A stretch of DNA of 64,000 nucleotides from Psychromonas ingrahamii 37 (GCF_000015285.1 NC_008709.1:4092001-4156000), one strand, 5' to 3'; positions 1 to 10,877 are shown, numbered from the stretch's first letter. The notes: generated by a model from the letters alone, not told the origin. Numbers and translations: made by a program.

Positions 1-1276
1 CCGTTCCTAATAAAGCAATTTTTTCATCAATAACAATACTTTTACTGTGCAGTAAACCGCCATGGAATTTATATATTTTCACCCCCGCAACCAACAACTC
101 CTCAAAAAAGGCCCGTGATGCGTAATCAACCATAAAGGAATCATTTTTAGCCGGCAAAATCACTTTGACATCAACACCACGCAGCGCGGCCACTTTTAAT
201 GCTTCATGCAAACTCTCATCGGGAACAAAATAGGGAGTGGTGAGCACCAAACTATATTTAGCCTCATAAATAGCGATTAATAAAACTTGATAGATACTCG
301 CTTCACCAAACTCAGGCCCCGATGGAATAAGCTGCACATTTTGATCCCCGGCGATGGCAAAACTATCGGCATAAAGTTTTTGAAAAGGTAATTTAACGTT
401 AGTTTCCAAATACCAATCCCAGACAAACAAACTTTTCATCAACTGCACGATAGGCCCCTCGCAGCGCACCATCATATCAACCCATTGACCGATATTTTTC
501 TCTTTTTTAAAGAAAGCGGGATCAACTAAGTTCATACTGCCGGTATAAGCGACATGATCATCAATACAAACTAATTTGCGGTGTAAACGTAAGTCTTGAC
601 GCTGAAAGAGTAATCTAAAAGTACCCACAGGTAAGGCTTCACAGACTTCAACACCTGCCCCTCTAAGCCTCTGCGATTCTGTAGAGTTAAAGAAATCATG
701 GCTGCCAACAGAATCAAATAATAACTTACAGCTCACCCCCCTGCGCGCGGCGCGCATTAATGCATCTAAAATATTATTTGCCAACCCTCCCCCCGAGCAG
801 ATATAAAACATTAAATAACAGCTGTGCCGGGCTTGCTCAATACAATCCGCCAGCTCCGTTAAAATAACGTCAGTAGAGGATAATAAGGTGAGTTTATTGC
901 CAGCCATCATCGGCATTTGGCTACCAAATTCAACAAAATGTTTAATCGACGTCACAGCGCTGGAAATTTGTTGATCAGATAAGCGATGTTCTGTCACTTC
1001 ATCTGCGAGCCAGGTTTTAAATAACCCCGCCATCTCAAGGCGGCGCTTTTTTCTCTTTTTACCTAAATTGAGCTGGCCAAAAATATAATAACTTATCATG
1101 CCCACCATAGGTAAAGCGTAAATAAGCAGCAACCATGCGAGAGAAACGCCAATGGGTTTGCGTTTAATAAGAACACTTAATGAGGTCAGTATCACCAGCG
1201 TTATATATATAAAAGCGGTCAGTCCAACATACAAGGAGTTATCTGACCAGTTCGTTGTAAATAAAGAAGTGTCCAT
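1..1276 (-). CDS. cls: Cardiolipin synthase (partial, C-terminus outside window)
   Basis: Phospholipase-D superfamily enzyme that condenses two phosphatidylglycerol molecules into cardiolipin at the inner membrane. The reading frame from the ATG at 1276 opens with two hydrophobic helices (about residues 15-38 and 45-66), as in ClsA. The first HKD motif, HRKLVCIDD, lies near residue 232 and is followed by YTGSMN. The second, HSKSIVIDE, lies near residue 411, right at the window edge. The gene has no stop within the window, so roughly the last 60 residues are missing. It is separated from the next minus-strand gene by a non-coding stretch. Family assignment is secure; which Cls paralogue it is cannot be decided here. 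Confidence 0.9.
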   Translation of the reverse strand, partial: MDTSLFTTNWSDNSLYVGLTAFIYITLVILTSLSVLIKRKPIGVSLAWLLLIYALPMVGMISYYIFGQLNLGKKRKKRRLEMAGLFKTWLADEVTEHRLSDQQISSAVTSIKHFVEFGSQMPMMAGNKLTLLSSTDVILTELADCIEQARHSCYLMFYICSGGGLANNILDALMRAARRGVSCKLLFDSVGSHDFFNSTESQRLRGAGVEVCEALPVGTFRLLFQRQDLRLHRKLVCIDDHVAYTGSMNLVDPAFFKKEKNIGQWVDMMVRCEGPIVQLMKSLFVWDWYLETNVKLPFQKLYADSFAIAGDQNVQLIPSGPEFGEASIYQVLLIAIYEAKYSLVLTTPYFVPDESLHEALKVAALRGVDVKVILPAKNDSFMVDYASRAFFEELLVAGVKIYKFHGGLLHSKSIVIDEKIALLGT

Positions 1277-1366
1277 ATGGCAAGTTCTTAATGGAAAAAA
1301 TAACGTTAGCTTAAATGACAGCGTACGACAACTTTTATTGCGAGAGAGTCGATTTAAAATACTATG

Positions 1367-1530
1367 ATTATTTGTGTTTATTGCAACGCAGGTAAAAGGT
1401 CGCTTCCGAGGCGCTCATCTCTTTTTCCTGAAAAACGTTTTCTTGTCCTGCATCGGCTGGAAATTTTTTCTGTTCGGCATTATAAGCATAATACGACCAT
1501 CTTTAGAGGTCAGATCAGTAATAGCAATCA
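1367..1530 (-). pseudogene. Chimeric remnant: 3' end of the downstream GGDEF/EAL gene plus a piece of purL
   Basis: Bases about 1367-1440 closely repeat the 3' end of the next gene (about 1673-1748): both contain gcaacgcaggtaaaaggt-like runs in the same order. Bases about 1468-1486 again match the ttcggcattat segment of that gene (near 1755). Bases about 1480-1525 then match the 3' end of purL (about 4579-4625), sharing a run like acgaccatcnttagaggtca. The two sources are now 3 kb apart, so this is a decayed mosaic copy and not a gene. The matches were seen by eye; no alignment score was computed. Confidence 0.6.
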
Positions 1531-1531
1531 G

Positions 1532-1578
1532 CATAGTTAAATCTGACATAGTTGAATCCGACATAGTTGAATCTGTTA
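1532..1578. repeat. Three imperfect 15-bp tandem repeats
   Basis: The unit tagttgaatccgaca occurs three times with one to three differences, just downstream of the chimeric remnant. No function is visible. Confidence 0.5.
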
Positions 1579-1676
1579 TCGCATTTAAAACAACAAATAA
1601 GTCTAACCTTCACTACCCCCTAGCAGACAAACCACCGCAAGCAATCAAACTGGAAAGTGAATTTTAAAAGCAATGA

Positions 1677-4370
1677 TTATTTGCGTTTATTACAACGCAG
1701 GTAAAAGGTGGCTTCAGGGGTACTCATCACTTTTTCCTGAACAAAGCTTGCTTGTTCGGCATTATCGAGACCATCACTAACGACATTAAGACTTAAACTG
1801 CGGGCAAAAAATTTAAAGCATTGTAATTGTAGCTCACTCGCCAAAATTCCTGATCCACTGTTAATCTGCGAGTCTGATATTTTTAAGTTTTGAACACCCA
1901 GGCGATGAATTAAATCAATAACATTAGCGTCTATGCCTAAATTTGTTATGGTTAATGTAATGCCCATTTTATTAAGATTATCCAAATTCGACAGAATATC
2001 TGTTGAGGCGTGCTGCAGAACAGTCTTATCCACTAAAAATTCAAGCTGCCCGGTTGAACAGCCGGTTTCTTTTAAAATTGTTTGCAGCTCGGCAATAAAA
2101 CTAATTTGTGATAATTGTATAGTGAATAGATTAACCGCAATCCGGCCAAATTTAATCTCCGATTTTTCCCAGATAACCGCTTGTAAAGCAGCTTTATGAA
2201 TTATTTCCCAACCTATGGGAACTAATAAATGACTCCCTTCAGCCACACTCAAAAAGCGCTCCAGCGTTAATATTCCACGCTTGGGGTGGTGCCAATGCAG
2301 TAAACCTTCCAGCGCAACAATTTGACGGTTATTAAAATCATATTGCGGCTGATAATACATAACAAACTGCTCTGACAATAATGCCTGCTGTAACTCTTGT
2401 TCTAATGCAAACTCTTTATTCAAACCAACCGTCAAGCTGGCGGTATAAAAATTGAATGCTGCGCTTCTGTCGCTTTTTCCACGCTGCATCGCATCTTCAG
2501 CATTTAGAAACAGGGTACTAGCCTCCATCCCATCATCAGGGGAAAGACTGATACCAATACTTGCGCTAAGATTTGTATAACTGTTTTCTATAAGAAACGC
2601 GCGGCTAAACTGCTCGGCTATTTTATTCGCAACCATAGCAGCATCGAATTCATTGACTAATTCGTCGATAATAATAATAAATTGGTCATTACCATAACGA
2701 CCCAAGGTATCTTTTCCGGAAACACAGCTTGTTAGACGCTCAGCAACCTCCTTTAAAACCTTATCACCGGCATTATGACCATAGTTATCATTAATCGCCT
2801 TAAAATCATCAATATCAATTAACATCACCGCCACTGCGCTGTGCAGATAATTGGCGCATGTTATTATATCTTCCAGCCGGCTAAACAGTGAAATTCGATT
2901 ACGTAATCCAGTTAACGGATCCTGTTTTGATAAAAAGCTAATTTTTTTATCTGTTACTTGAAAGTGCGTTAAATCCGTATAAGAATAGACTCGGTCAACG
3001 CTGTTTTCCTCTACGTGTTCGACCGCATAGACCTCTAACCAGGCATAATAAACACTACCATTCTTAGTGCGATAGGTAATATCTCCCTGCCAGAAACTCT
3101 CTGTCTCTAAAATCTGCTCAATATTTTTATAATACTCATCATTATAGTTATCAGAAGCCAATAAATTAATCTCTTCCGCTAACAGCTGGTCTTTACTATA
3201 GCCAAAAAGAAAACAGGCATGATCATTGGCTGAAATGATGTGACCATCGCCGTCGGTCACGATCAGCGCTTCTCTACTGTGTTCGAATACAACATCGGTA
3301 ATTTGAAGACGCTTCTGCATTCTTAGCTGCTCGGTCAGATTCCGTCCAACCGTTGCGACCCCTTGTACATTTCCATCTTTATCCTGAATAGGTGATTTTT
3401 TTATTTCAAAAAAATAACATTCATTATTGTGCGCTGTAAAAAAACCCTTCCATGTATAAGGCTTATTATTTTTTATAATATATTTGTCTCGTTGTGCCGC
3501 TAATATTGCTTCATCTAATGGAAGAAAGGCAAACACAGTTTTGCCCACAAGATCCTTTTCCAAACCACCAGTAAATTTTTCATACTGCTTATTACAACTT
3601 AACAATAGCCCCTCTAAGTCTCTAAAAAAGATAATGTCCCGAGAAGTATCAGCAGTCGTACGCAGCATGACACGCTCTTTTTCTAATAAAGATTGTGACT
3701 TATTAAGCTCGGTGATATCAAAAACAAGTCCACTTTGAATGTCGCTGCTAGCGGCGCACTCTTTATGAAAGAGAAGATCACACTGTTCACCCACCGGATT
3801 AGTCCAAGTGTATTCATGTAAACAAACTTGATGCTCAATAAACATTTTTTGATCTATTTTGCCGATAGCATCCGTTAAGGGGGAATCCAATAGATCAGCT
3901 AATTTTTTTCCAATAACTTGATTCGGTGTTAGGCCAAGCAGCTCCGAAAAATGGCGATTACAGGCTAAATATTGCGCTTGTTTATTTTTAAAATAGATAG
4001 GAATACTAAGAGACTCTAAGACGACTTGAACCTCATCAGTAAAAATATTTTCAAGGTCAACGGATAATCCGGTCTCTTTGGGTTGGTCATCTGGATTCAG
4101 GTAGGTTGTCTTTAATAGAGGAAAATCTGCTTTGATTTTATCTTTTATTTCTAAATTAATGGGGATTTCTGAAATAAGGTGGCTAACGCTATTTTCCGAT
4201 AAGGTCAGGAAGAGTTTCTCTCCACTCACTAAATGAAAAACTTGATAGTTATCTGTTTTTTTATCTGCAGCAAATGAGTTAAAAAATGCCTCAGCAAGGG
4301 GAAGATTTTGCCCCAGATATAATACATTTCCAATAGAATTAGACAAAAAAAACCTTACTAAAAAAAACAA
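1677..4370 (-). CDS. PAS-PAS-PAS-GGDEF-EAL protein with degenerate catalytic motifs
   Basis: This 897-residue protein has an N-terminal region of about 105 residues without a recognised fold, three PAS-like sensor segments (about 115-220, 235-345, 355-470), a GGDEF domain (about 485-640) and an EAL domain (about 650-890). The GGDEF signature reads GNDQF. The EAL signature reads EGL. The DDFGTG loop of active phosphodiesterases reads TNLGID, and the LE-x-TE glutamate is replaced (LEFLVDK). It is therefore probably a c-di-GMP sensor or scaffold and not an enzyme. The only in-frame start near the front is TTG at 4370, within T-rich homopolymers. An out-of-frame ATG at 4377 would need a frameshift, so the start is uncertain. 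Confidence 0.8.
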   Translation of the reverse strand: MFFLVRFFLSNSIGNVLYLGQNLPLAEAFFNSFAADKKTDNYQVFHLVSGEKLFLTLSENSVSHLISEIPINLEIKDKIKADFPLLKTTYLNPDDQPKETGLSVDLENIFTDEVQVVLESLSIPIYFKNKQAQYLACNRHFSELLGLTPNQVIGKKLADLLDSPLTDAIGKIDQKMFIEHQVCLHEYTWTNPVGEQCDLLFHKECAASSDIQSGLVFDITELNKSQSLLEKERVMLRTTADTSRDIIFFRDLEGLLLSCNKQYEKFTGGLEKDLVGKTVFAFLPLDEAILAAQRDKYIIKNNKPYTWKGFFTAHNNECYFFEIKKSPIQDKDGNVQGVATVGRNLTEQLRMQKRLQITDVVFEHSREALIVTDGDGHIISANDHACFLFGYSKDQLLAEEINLLASDNYNDEYYKNIEQILETESFWQGDITYRTKNGSVYYAWLEVYAVEHVEENSVDRVYSYTDLTHFQVTDKKISFLSKQDPLTGLRNRISLFSRLEDIITCANYLHSAVAVMLIDIDDFKAINDNYGHNAGDKVLKEVAERLTSCVSGKDTLGRYGNDQFIIIIDELVNEFDAAMVANKIAEQFSRAFLIENSYTNLSASIGISLSPDDGMEASTLFLNAEDAMQRGKSDRSAAFNFYTASLTVGLNKEFALEQELQQALLSEQFVMYYQPQYDFNNRQIVALEGLLHWHHPKRGILTLERFLSVAEGSHLLVPIGWEIIHKAALQAVIWEKSEIKFGRIAVNLFTIQLSQISFIAELQTILKETGCSTGQLEFLVDKTVLQHASTDILSNLDNLNKMGITLTITNLGIDANVIDLIHRLGVQNLKISDSQINSGSGILASELQLQCFKFFARSLSLNVVSDGLDNAEQASFVQEKVMSTPEATFYLRCNKRK

Positions 4371-4407
4371 TCACCATTAAATCAATAAGTAAAGTCTAAT
4401 GCAAGTG

Positions 4408-4437
4408 CAAAAGAGAGAACTTAAGTTCTCCCTTTTG
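4408..4437 (-). terminator. Intrinsic terminator downstream of purL
   Basis: A perfect palindrome gagaacttaagttctc (4415-4430) is flanked by an A-rich left side and a T-rich right side. Read on the minus strand it lies 30-60 bases after the purL stop and ends in a short U-rich run. It would also sit in the leader of the next minus-strand gene. Confidence 0.6.
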
Positions 4438-4465
4438 TTTTCTGTGCAGTTAGGTTGGTTTTTGT

Positions 4466-7400
4466 TTAAGCTAACTGCTTACGCGCATTTCTAAAAATCC
4501 GCATCCATGGGCTATCTTCCTGCCACTCGTCGGGGTGCCAGGAATTTGCAACCGTTCTAAAGACTCGCTCAGGGTGAGGCATCATAAGCGTAACACGACC
4601 ATCCTTAGAGGTCAGACCCGTAATACCATTGGGCGATCCATTCGGGTTAGCAGGATATTGCTCGGTATGCTCACCATAGTTATTAATAAAGCGCAGGGCG
4701 ACTGAGCCACTTGCTTCAATGGCCTTTAAATGCGCTTGATCTCTGACTTCAACACGGCCTTCCCCATGTGAAACAGCAATCGGCATCGTTGAACCCGCCA
4801 TCTCATTTAAAAATAATGAATTACTTTTTTGCACTTCAACAAGGCTGAATCGTGCTTCAAAACGTTCTGAGTTATTACGCACAAAACGCGGCCATAAATC
4901 AGAACCTGGAATTAATTCATTGAGGTTTGATAACATCTGGCAACCATTGCATACACCTAAGGAAAAGGAGCTCTGACGCTCAAAGAATGTCTGAAATTGA
5001 TCCCGTGCTCGAGCATTAAACAAAATTGATTTAGCCCAACCTTCTCCCGCCCCTAATACATCACCGTAAGAGAAACCACCACAAGCAACTAAACCTGCAA
5101 AGTCAGCAAGCTGCACATCACCCGATAAAATATCGGTCATATGAACATCTATCGCCGAGAAACCAGCACGATTAAAAGCAGCCCCCATCTCCTGCTGTGA
5201 ATTGACTCCCTGCTCCCGCAAAATAGCCATGCGCGGTAACACACCCGTTGCTATATAGGGAGCTGCAACATCTTCATTAATATCAAAGGTTAAGTTCGCA
5301 CTTAAACCGGGGTCATTATCATCTAATTTTTGCTCAAACTCCTGTAAGGCACATTCAGGGTTATCACGTAACGCCTGCATTTTATGAGTGGTTTCTGCCC
5401 AAATTCCGCGGAATTCGGTACGTGAACCGACCAGCACGTCATTTCCATCACGGGTAAATTCGATTTGATCGCTATTATTAAGCTTACCAATGACCATTGA
5501 ATTTGACGCCAAACCATGGCCTGCTAGAGTATTTAATACCGCTTCTTTATCTTCAGCGCGCACCTGAATAACAGCTCCCAATTCTTCACTATAAAGCGCA
5601 CCAAAATCATCACTGCCAAGCTGATCCAATCTAACCGTCACACCGCAATGCCCGGCAAAGGCCATTTCTGTAATGGTCGAGAATAAACCACCATCACTGC
5701 GGTCGTGGTAAGCAAGCAACTTACGCTCTGCCACTAAGGTTTGCAGTGCATTAAAGAACCCTTTTAGCTGTCCGGGACTCTCAACATCGGGGGTCGTATC
5801 ACCCAGTTGTTTATAAACCTGTGCCAGTGATGAACCACCCAGGCGGTTTAGACCGTTACCTAAATCAATCAGGATAAGGCTGCTATCCTCATGTTCAGTA
5901 CACAACTGCGGAGTGACCGTATTACGAATATCTTTGACTGCACCAAATGCGGTAATAATTAAGGACAGAGGAGAGATAACTTCTTTATCGATATCCCCTT
6001 CCTGCCAGCGTGTTTTCATCGACATTGAATCTTTACCCACTGGAATAGCCAATTCCAGCTCAGGACAAAGCTCTTCACCAATCGCTTTAACAGCAGCATA
6101 TAAACCCGCATCCTCGCCGGGGTGACCCGTTGCCGACATCCAGTTAGCAGAGAGTTTAATACGTTTAAAATCGCCAATATCAGAACAAGCGATATTAGTG
6201 ATTGATTCTGCCACGGCTAAACGTGCTGAAGCTGCAAAGTTAAGCAGAGCAACAGGTGCACGCTCCCCAATGGCCATTGACTCGCCAAAGTAAGTATCGT
6301 AACTCGCGGCTGTTACCGCACAGTCAGCCACCGGCACCTGCCAGGGCCCAACCATTTGGTCACGAGCAACAAGACCTGTCACACTGCGGTCGCCAATAGT
6401 GATTAAAAATGTTTTTTCGGCAATCGACGGCAAGCGCAGCAGACGCTCAGCCGCATCCTTAAGACTTGCACCCGATAAATCCAGGGCTTCACCCCGTGCG
6501 GTTTGGGTGGTCGCTTCACGATGCATTTTAGGCGCTTTACCTAATAACACTTCAAGCGGCATATCGATTGGATAGTTATCAAATTCTGAATCATGCAGAG
6601 TTAGCTGCATTTCTTTTGTGGCATCACCAATAACCGCATATTCAGCACGCTCACGTCGACAGATAGCTTCAAAGACGGCGAGGTTTGCAGGTTTAACGGC
6701 CAACACATAACGTTCTTGAGATTCATTACACCAGATTTCGTGAGGCGCCATGCTTTTTTCATCGTTAGCAATAGCACGTAAATTAAATTTACCACCACGA
6801 CCGGCATCATTAACCAGTTCAGGCATCGCATTAGAAAGACCGCCCGCCCCAACGTCGTGAATAAATTGGATTGGATTATCTTCACCCATCTGCCAGCAAC
6901 GGTCGATAACTTCCTGACAACGGCGTTCCATCTCCGGATTTTCGCGCTGCACAGAAGCAAAATCTAAGGCTTCTGAAGAAGAACCTGAATCCATTGAGGA
7001 AGCAGCACCACCGCCTAAACCAATGTTCATTGCAGGGCCACCTAAGACGATTAATTTTGCACCGACCGGCACCTCTTTTTTCTCCACATGGCTGCGGCGG
7101 ATATTACCCAGACCGCCCGCTAACATAATAGGTTTGTGGTAACCTCGAATCTCTAAACCGTTATGGCTTTCGACCTGCTCTTCATAGGTACGGAAATAAC
7201 CGAGGATATTAGGGCGACCAAATTCGTTATTAAATGCAGCGCCTCCTAGCGGTGCCTCGAGCATAATATCTAATGCCGAAACAATACGCGCCGGTTTACC
7301 AAAATCCGTTTCCCAAGGTTGTTCGAATTCAGGAATACGCAAGTTGGAAACAGAGAAACCCACTAAACCTGCTTTTGGTTTCGATCCGATCCCCGTTGCG

Positions 7401-8359
7401 CCCTCATCACGAATCTCACCACCGGAGCCTGTTGCAGCGCCGGGGAAGGGAGAGATAGCCGTTGGATGGTTATGGGTTTCAACTTTCATCAGAATATCGA
7501 TATATTCATGGTGATAGCCATATTCGCGCTCATCAACACTGGGAAAGAAACGACCCGCTTTTTCTCCGGCCATTACCGCTGCATTATCTTTGTAGGCAGA
7601 TAATACAAAATCAGGCATTTTTTCGTGCGTATTACGGATCATTTTGAACAGAGATTTAGGCTGTTTTATGCCATCAATAGTCCAATCTGCATTAAATATT
7701 TTATGACGGCAATGCTCGGAGTTTGCCTGTGCAAACATCATTAATTCAATATCATTGGGATTACGACCCAATTTAATAAAATTTTCTACCAGATAGTCAA
7801 TCTCATCATTGGCCAATGCAAGGCCCAAGCTTTTATTGGCAACTTCAAGGGCACCGCGCCCACCGCCTAATACATCAACACTGTTCATTTTAGCGGGAGA
7901 CCCTTTTACAAACAAGGTGTTGGCATCGTCAAATGAACTCAGCACAACTTCCATCATACGATCGTGCAATAAAGCAGATAATGTTTTAACTTGATCATTG
8001 GTGAGTGCCGACGTCGTTTCAACGTAATAAGCAATACCACGCTCTAACCGTGCCACTTTTGCAAGTCCACAGTTATGGGCGATATTAGTCGCTTTTGAGG
8101 ACCAGGGTGAAATGGTGCCCGGACGAGGTGTAACAAACAGTAACTTACCTAGCGGCTCATGCTCTGCAATTTTAGGCCCGTAAGTTAATAGTTTTTGCAG
8201 TACCACTAACTCTTGGTCATTTAAAGTCTCAGTTAAATCAGCTGCATGCATATATTCCGCATATATATCTTTTACAGGTAGATTTAATGCCTCACAGTTT
8301 TTTAATAACTGATTAACACGAAATGTCGATAAGGCGGGAGCCCCACGCAAAATTTCCAT
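4466..8359 (-). CDS. purL: Phosphoribosylformylglycinamidine synthase
   Basis: Single-chain PurL for the fourth step of de novo purine synthesis, converting FGAR, glutamine and ATP to FGAM. The 1297 residues match the usual proteobacterial large form (about 1295). The order is an N-terminal PurS-like part, the linker, and two AIRS-type ATP-binding halves with the motifs [20 protein letters not shown] and [11 protein letters not shown] class-I glutamine amidotransferase domain carries the nucleophile in GVCNGCQML, and the His/Glu pair is in [10 protein letters not shown]. The ATG start at 8359 has agagaaattacct just upstream. The gene is divergent from the mltF-like gene, as in E. coli. Confidence 0.98.
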   Translation of the reverse strand: MEILRGAPALSTFRVNQLLKNCEALNLPVKDIYAEYMHAADLTETLNDQELVVLQKLLTYGPKIAEHEPLGKLLFVTPRPGTISPWSSKATNIAHNCGLAKVARLERGIAYYVETTSALTNDQVKTLSALLHDRMMEVVLSSFDDANTLFVKGSPAKMNSVDVLGGGRGALEVANKSLGLALANDEIDYLVENFIKLGRNPNDIELMMFAQANSEHCRHKIFNADWTIDGIKQPKSLFKMIRNTHEKMPDFVLSAYKDNAAVMAGEKAGRFFPSVDEREYGYHHEYIDILMKVETHNHPTAISPFPGAATGSGGEIRDEGATGIGSKPKAGLVGFSVSNLRIPEFEQPWETDFGKPARIVSALDIMLEAPLGGAAFNNEFGRPNILGYFRTYEEQVESHNGLEIRGYHKPIMLAGGLGNIRRSHVEKKEVPVGAKLIVLGGPAMNIGLGGGAASSMDSGSSSEALDFASVQRENPEMERRCQEVIDRCWQMGEDNPIQFIHDVGAGGLSNAMPELVNDAGRGGKFNLRAIANDEKSMAPHEIWCNESQERYVLAVKPANLAVFEAICRRERAEYAVIGDATKEMQLTLHDSEFDNYPIDMPLEVLLGKAPKMHREATTQTARGEALDLSGASLKDAAERLLRLPSIAEKTFLITIGDRSVTGLVARDQMVGPWQVPVADCAVTAASYDTYFGESMAIGERAPVALLNFAASARLAVAESITNIACSDIGDFKRIKLSANWMSATGHPGEDAGLYAAVKAIGEELCPELELAIPVGKDSMSMKTRWQEGDIDKEVISPLSLIITAFGAVKDIRNTVTPQLCTEHEDSSLILIDLGNGLNRLGGSSLAQVYKQLGDTTPDVESPGQLKGFFNALQTLVAERKLLAYHDRSDGGLFSTITEMAFAGHCGVTVRLDQLGSDDFGALYSEELGAVIQVRAEDKEAVLNTLAGHGLASNSMVIGKLNNSDQIEFTRDGNDVLVGSRTEFRGIWAETTHKMQALRDNPECALQEFEQKLDDNDPGLSANLTFDINEDVAAPYIATGVLPRMAILREQGVNSQQEMGAAFNRAGFSAIDVHMTDILSGDVQLADFAGLVACGGFSYGDVLGAGEGWAKSILFNARARDQFQTFFERQSSFSLGVCNGCQMLSNLNELIPGSDLWPRFVRNNSERFEARFSLVEVQKSNSLFLNEMAGSTMPIAVSHGEGRVEVRDQAHLKAIEASGSVALRFINNYGEHTEQYPANPNGSPNGITGLTSKDGRVTLMMPHPERVFRTVANSWHPDEWQEDSPWMRIFRNARKQLA

Positions 8360-8624
8360 AGGTAATTTCTCTCATAAGATAGATAAATGAACTTGGGTTA
8401 CGCCAATTACAACGAAAAAGTGTTACAGTTAGGCTCTTCCTATAATAGAATTGCCTTCACATCCAGACCTATTTGACATAATTGGTATTAATAGCCGTAT
8501 TATATGCATAAAGCATTTTATATTAAATAGAAACCCTCTATAGTCGAACTTAATTTATTTTTGATAATGTTATCTTCGCAACATTCACCTGGAAATCCAG
8601 ACGACTCCACTCAAAAATCATTAT

Positions 8625-10781
8625 ATGGATCTAAAGATGCCTTTTATAAAATTCAAGCAATCAATAGCATGGCTCTCTTTTAGTTTTTTATTGTTCTTAC
8701 TAACTGCCTGCAACCCTTTTTTACAGACCACTCACTTAGAAAATATTCAAAAGCGGGGTGATATTATGATGGGCACGATCAATGGATCCCTGACTTATAG
8801 TTTTGACGGCAGTGTTTACAGCGGTTTTGACTATGAACTGGGCAAACAGCTCGCTGATGAGCTGAACGTTAAATTAACCATCAAAGAATACGCGACATTC
8901 GAAGCGTTATTTAAGGCTTTAGATAATAATAAAGTGGATTTTCTCGCTGCGGGACTGACATTAACCCCTAAAAGAGCGCAAAAATATCGCAGCTCCCCTC
9001 CTTATTATTTTGCATCTCAAAAATTAGTTTATCGCAAGGGCAGTTATCGTCCTCGGGAAGCAACAGACATTAATGCCCCTGTCTTTGTTCTTAAAGATAG
9101 CAGCCATGAGGAAACACTGGACAAATTGTTAAGCGCAATGCCTGAACTTGAAGTGAACATCTTAGAAAATGCAGATCAGGAGACTTTACTGCGAAAAGTC
9201 GCCGAAGAAGAGATTACCTTTGCCATTGTCGACAGCTCGACACTGGCGCAAAAACAACTTTATTATCCGGTTTTAACAGAAGCCTTTACGATCTCGAAAA
9301 AGCAACCCGTCGCCTGGTTATTGAAGCGTCACCAGGATGATACGCTGTACTCTGCGATCATTGAATTTATGGGTAACAGATACAATGACCAGACCATCGC
9401 CAAGCTTGAAGAAAAATATTTTGGTCACGTCAGGCAGTTTGATTTTGTTGATACAAAAGTATTTTTACGACGCAACCAAAGCATCCTGCCTGAATTTGAA
9501 AGTTTATTTAAAAAACATGCCACATCTGAAGTGGATTGGTTATTACTCGCCGCGGTCAGTTATCAGGAATCGCATTGGGATCCAAAAGCCGAATCACCCA
9601 CAGGTGTTCGCGGCATGATGATGTTAACCCTTGATACGGCAGATTATATAGGTATAAAAAACAGATTAGATCCCGCTCAAAGTATCAAGGGAGGTGCTGA
9701 CTATCTAACAAAGCTCATTAAACGTCTGCCCAATAGTATTCCTGATGATGAAAAAATCTGGTTTGCATTAGCCAGTTATAACCTTGGTTACGGGCATGTA
9801 ATGGATGCCCGGCGGATCACTCTGAAGAAAAAACAAAATCCTGATGCATGGTCAGATGTTAAAGCAAACTTGCCACTGCTTCATGAAAAAAAATGGTATA
9901 GCCAATCTAGATACGGTTATGCGCGTGGGCGGGAAGCCCAACATTATGTCAACAATATCCGTCAATATTTAAAAACATTAACCTGGTTTATTGCCGAGAG
10001 AACAAAACAGGAGGCTGAACAAAAAATCGAACTGGCAGTACAAGCCAAGCTTGCAGCTGAACAAAAACGGGCAGCAAAAGCCAAGCTCGAAGCTGAACAA
10101 AAAAGTAGTCCAGCAGAAAAAGCCAAGCTGGAAGCGCAGCAAAAAATCGAACTGGCAGAAAAAGCCGAGCAGGAGGCGCAGCAAAAAAGCAGACTGGCAG
10201 AAAAAGCCAAGCAGGAGGCGCAGCAAAAAAGTAGACTGGCAGAAAAAGCCGAGCAGGAGTCTGAACAAAAAATTGAACTGGCAGAAAAAGCCAAGCTAGA
10301 AGCTGAACAACAAATCGAACTGGCCGCAAAAGTTAAGCTGGAAGTTGAACAACAAATCGAACTGGCCGCAAAAGCCAAATTGGAAGCTGAACAACAAATC
10401 GAACTGGCCGCAAAAGCCAAGCAGGAGGCTGAACAAAAAATCGAACTGGCCGCAAAAGCTAAGCAGGAGGCTGAACAAAAAATCGAACTGGCCGCAAAAG
10501 CCAAGCAGGAGGCTGAACAAAAAATCGAACTGGCCGCAAAAGCCAAGCAGGAGGCTGAACAAGAACTAGTGGCTAAAGCCAAACTGGAGGATGAGCAGGA
10601 ACTGGGGGCTAAAGCCCTACTTGCAGCTGAACAGGAACCGACAGCGGAACAGGAACCAGCAACTGAACAGGAGCCGGCAGCTGAACAGGAGCCGGCAGCT
10701 CAAGAAAAGAAACAGGCAGAGACCAAAGAAGTGCAGGAGACGGAAGTCGCGACAGCAGATATAACCGCGGTCAGCAAATAA
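8625..10781 (+). CDS. mltF: Membrane-bound lytic murein transglycosylase F with a long repetitive C-terminal tail
   Basis: Outer-membrane lipoprotein that cleaves the glycan strand of peptidoglycan. A signal with lipobox LLTAC puts the lipidated Cys at about residue 29. An ABC-type solute-binding-like domain follows (about 45-270). The SLT catalytic domain (about 290-450) contains SYQESHWDPKAESPTG, whose ESxW glutamate is catalytic. E. coli MltF ends soon after this domain (about 518 residues in all). Here the chain continues to 718 residues with about twelve 14-residue units of the type KAKQEAEQKIELAA, then EQEPAA repeats, predicted as a long charged helix like the TolA stalk. ATG at 8637 is an alternative start, with ggatct upstream. 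Confidence 0.9.
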   Translation: MDLKMPFIKFKQSIAWLSFSFLLFLLTACNPFLQTTHLENIQKRGDIMMGTINGSLTYSFDGSVYSGFDYELGKQLADELNVKLTIKEYATFEALFKALDNNKVDFLAAGLTLTPKRAQKYRSSPPYYFASQKLVYRKGSYRPREATDINAPVFVLKDSSHEETLDKLLSAMPELEVNILENADQETLLRKVAEEEITFAIVDSSTLAQKQLYYPVLTEAFTISKKQPVAWLLKRHQDDTLYSAIIEFMGNRYNDQTIAKLEEKYFGHVRQFDFVDTKVFLRRNQSILPEFESLFKKHATSEVDWLLLAAVSYQESHWDPKAESPTGVRGMMMLTLDTADYIGIKNRLDPAQSIKGGADYLTKLIKRLPNSIPDDEKIWFALASYNLGYGHVMDARRITLKKKQNPDAWSDVKANLPLLHEKKWYSQSRYGYARGREAQHYVNNIRQYLKTLTWFIAERTKQEAEQKIELAVQAKLAAEQKRAAKAKLEAEQKSSPAEKAKLEAQQKIELAEKAEQEAQQKSRLAEKAKQEAQQKSRLAEKAEQESEQKIELAEKAKLEAEQQIELAAKVKLEVEQQIELAAKAKLEAEQQIELAAKAKQEAEQKIELAAKAKQEAEQKIELAAKAKQEAEQKIELAAKAKQEAEQELVAKAKLEDEQELGAKALLAAEQEPTAEQEPATEQEPAAEQEPAAQEKKQAETKEVQETEVATADITAVSK
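10000..10700. repeat. 42-bp coding tandem repeats, then a short 18-bp repeat, in mltF
   Basis: The unit encodes fourteen residues (KAKQEAEQKIELAA and variants) and runs from about 10000 to 10570. The copies around 10400-10560 are nearly identical at the DNA level, which points to recent expansion. It is followed by several gaacaggagccggcagct-like units at 10627-10700 that encode EQEPAA. Long open frames on the other strand and in the other frames here are by-products of the repeat. Confidence 0.9.
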
Positions 10782-10836
10782 CAGGCAAGTAAAAACAGAG
10801 AAGCTGAATAATGTCAGCGCTGCGGCGGGCCCTTCA

Positions 10837-10877
10837 GACCTAAACTACTTGAAGATTCAGATTCAGGTAGTTTGGGC
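10837..10877 (+). terminator. Stem-loop downstream of mltF
   Basis: An inverted repeat pairs cctaaactacttgaa with ttcaggtagtttgggcc around an 8-base loop and is followed by taaataaaag. It has no strong T run, so it may be a weak terminator or a transcript-stabilising hairpin. Confidence 0.4.

Noticed and set aside
8412-8427. PurR-like box acgaaaaagtgttaca upstream of purL.
   Set aside because: About 10 of 16 positions fit the consensus and the central CG is missing; too weak to call.
9962-10582. Long open frames on the minus strand and in other plus frames inside the mltF repeat, some with Cys/Ser/Phe-rich translations.
   Set aside because: They are by-products of a periodic 42-base repeat, which keeps all frames open. 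No ribosome sites or family features are present.
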